DNA of 64,000 nucleotides from Epiperipatus broadwayi (taxonomy: Eukaryota > Onychophora > Udeonychophora > Euonychophora > Peripatidae): NCBI GenBank assembly GCA_028023455.1, contig JAQFVV010006215.1:9693950-9757949 (forward strand), in the 5' to 3' direction. Shown here one piece after another: positions 62,281 to 64,000 of this stretch. Position 1 is the first letter of the stretch; each line of letters starts with the position of its first letter. The notes under the pieces were generated by a model. That model saw nothing but the letters and a program-made list of their open reading frames with translations, was not told the origin of the DNA and did not search any database. Both the position numbers and the translations under genes were made by a program.

Positions 62281-64000
62281 TTTTTTATGATAAGAGTGAG
62301 AGATATTGTTGTGGGAAATGTTTTTTGAATCGGATCAGGAATTTTTGTCAGGTGCTTAGACCTAGTGCTATGTTTTATGAAGGTTGCATGATTGTTGGGC
62401 TAAAATATCATCATTATCCTATAAAAGTGCAGAGAAGTAGTTTTGAAATTTTAATGCGCATTTCTTATTATTATTATCATAAAGTTAAAGCTAGATACAA
62501 GCTAATTAAGGCTTGGAAATATTATTGGCTCATGTTCTAGTGTACTATTTCGCAAGAGTAATGTAGATATGAAAGTTTTACTTGTACAAATTGATGATAG
62601 ACCTGTATATATGTGGGTGGACAACAAGTCCCCACCAAGCTAGTGGAGTCGTAGTTTAGCTCACTCCCTAAGATATTTATACTATATTTATAAAGTATTT
62701 AAACACAGTGGAAGAGTTTTCCCACTTAGTTGTTTTCTACACCGTAAGATGATTTCTTTGTTGATGGCCAGAGGTTGATAGGTAAACCCAAGTCTCTTTA
62801 TATGACTAGTGATAAAAATCCTAGCATATCTCAACCTTAGTGAAAAGGTTTTCTCTTATTCGGGTCACTGCCTGCCTCATGTTAATGTTGATATTCCTTA
62901 TGGGTGTATGAAATATAGCTATTACTAAGCATTACTTATAAATGTTGGATACAGGGTCGCAAACTCAATTTGATGTCAGGATGAGTGCGGATAGTGTGTG
63001 TGCGATTGGTGTACTTGAACATTGTTTTGTTGATACATTTTAATTTATCAATAAGAGCCAAGAGTAATAACGTCAATAAATATTCAACTTAAGGGTTAAA
63101 TAAAACCTGCGAATATTGTAAGCAATGCGTATCTAAAATTATTTAATAAATATATCCGCAGCCAGCTGAGAACTTCACTGGAAAGGTAATATTACTAAAA
63201 TATTATTATTATTGTCATAAGAACATGAATATAGTGTGTATGCACGTGTGATGATTGAGCTAGATACCAATTCTTTGACATTTGAAAGTAACCAAAATTA
63301 ACTTAGTCCCACCATACATAAAATATCTCTATTGTTGAGCATAGGGCAAGGAATATTAGATTAAAATAATTAAATAAAATTATTAAATTTTATGATTGGA
63401 AGCATTACCCTTGGAAACAAATCAGTAGCTAAAAGCATTAAACACTGGGGGGAGAAATTTAATGTTCGCTGTCTGGGATAAAAATGAGAACAAAATATAA
63501 TAGATGTGAAGGTATATAATATTTTAACTGTCTGATATTAATATTACTCCATGGTAATCCTGATTCCCTAATAATTAAAAATGAATATGTATAGTTTAAA
63601 ACCTCTTGACATTATTTATTGATTTAGGGATATTTATTTGTTTAGCTTTTTTTATATCATAATACGGTTGTAGAACAGGGGAAAGCCATGTGAATCATCA
63701 AGTGAATGTATATATTATGTATTGAGTTGTAGTATGTCAATAAAATTTGTTATTTGTTTTAAATAAAAAATTTGCGTACGTCTCAGTGTTTTGTGGGTTA
63801 TTATAATCTAGACATCTCAAATCCAATCGTACATCAATATATTATTATTAATAGTTGAATCATTATTTTCGTAAATAATATCCGGTAAGATTTATTTAAA
63901 ATGGTTAATTTTCCGAGCTTCAGCAATACTCAAAATTACCTAATAGTTTAATATAGTTGAAATATAAATTATGAATAGGGATGGTTATTGAGTGATAGTG
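62281..64000. other. Unresolved sequence with a possible transposase-like ORF
   Basis: An open stretch to 62540 contains CCGKCFLNRIRNF and a positively charged tail. 62590-62640 reads VQIDDRPVYMWVDN in another frame. This faintly recalls IS1016/Merlin-type transposases, but the match is too weak to call. The rest to 64000 shows nothing supported. Confidence 0.25.

Overview
The window is strongly AT-rich animal DNA: long introns with GT...AG borders, many nested transposable elements and little coding sequence. The mix (Penelope-like, gypsy-like LTR, APE-type non-LTR, hAT, pogo-like and TIR elements, hammerhead-bearing elements) fits an invertebrate metazoan. The sequence alone does not fix the taxon.

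Host gene. The only host gene I can support runs on the minus strand across most of the window. Four exons (50323-50277, 44446-44405, 26305-26119, 1809-1567) have consensus splice sites and matching phases at all three joins. They make one open 173-residue stretch with hallmarks of a glycoside hydrolase family 20-like (beta-N-acetylhexosaminidase-type) domain, including CPGTAAWNS, DWSGDGH and LPGLVAAAGLSWN. The introns are about 5.8, 18.1 and 24.3 kb. The gene starts to the right of the window and ends to its left or in undetected exons, so almost everything from 1 to 50.3 kb is intronic.

Intron 1810-26118. A decayed gypsy-like element (1955-10650) has been hit by three younger insertions: a 252-bp snapback element (2121-2372), a Penelope-like element with GIY-YIG endonuclease (2589-6762), and a 990-bp snapback element (9581-10570) carrying a canonical type I hammerhead ribozyme. 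Further right are an old inverted pair of Penelope ends, LINE fragments, a TIR element flanked by TA, a pogo/Tigger-like remnant, a second decayed gypsy-like element (17123-20812) and a possible retrocopy.

Intron 26306-44404. This holds a degenerate minus-strand LINE, the best preserved LINE (29840-33090, frameshifted), a hAT-type non-autonomous element, a coiled-coil ORF remnant, and two copies of a dispersed repeat. One copy is interrupted by a 1.3-kb TIR element with 8-bp target duplications. Intron 44447-50276 has a solo LTR and LINE debris.

Right of 50.3 kb are a 1.17-kb near-perfect palindrome, LINE remnants, a 179-bp tandem duplication and mostly featureless AT-rich DNA.

The most interesting theme is a recurring snapback architecture: a sense unit joined to an inverted partial copy that overshoots at one end. 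It is seen in four elements with 13-15 bp target duplications. Hammerhead or hammerhead-like motifs lie on the inferred sense strand each time. One motif matches the canonical catalytic core exactly.
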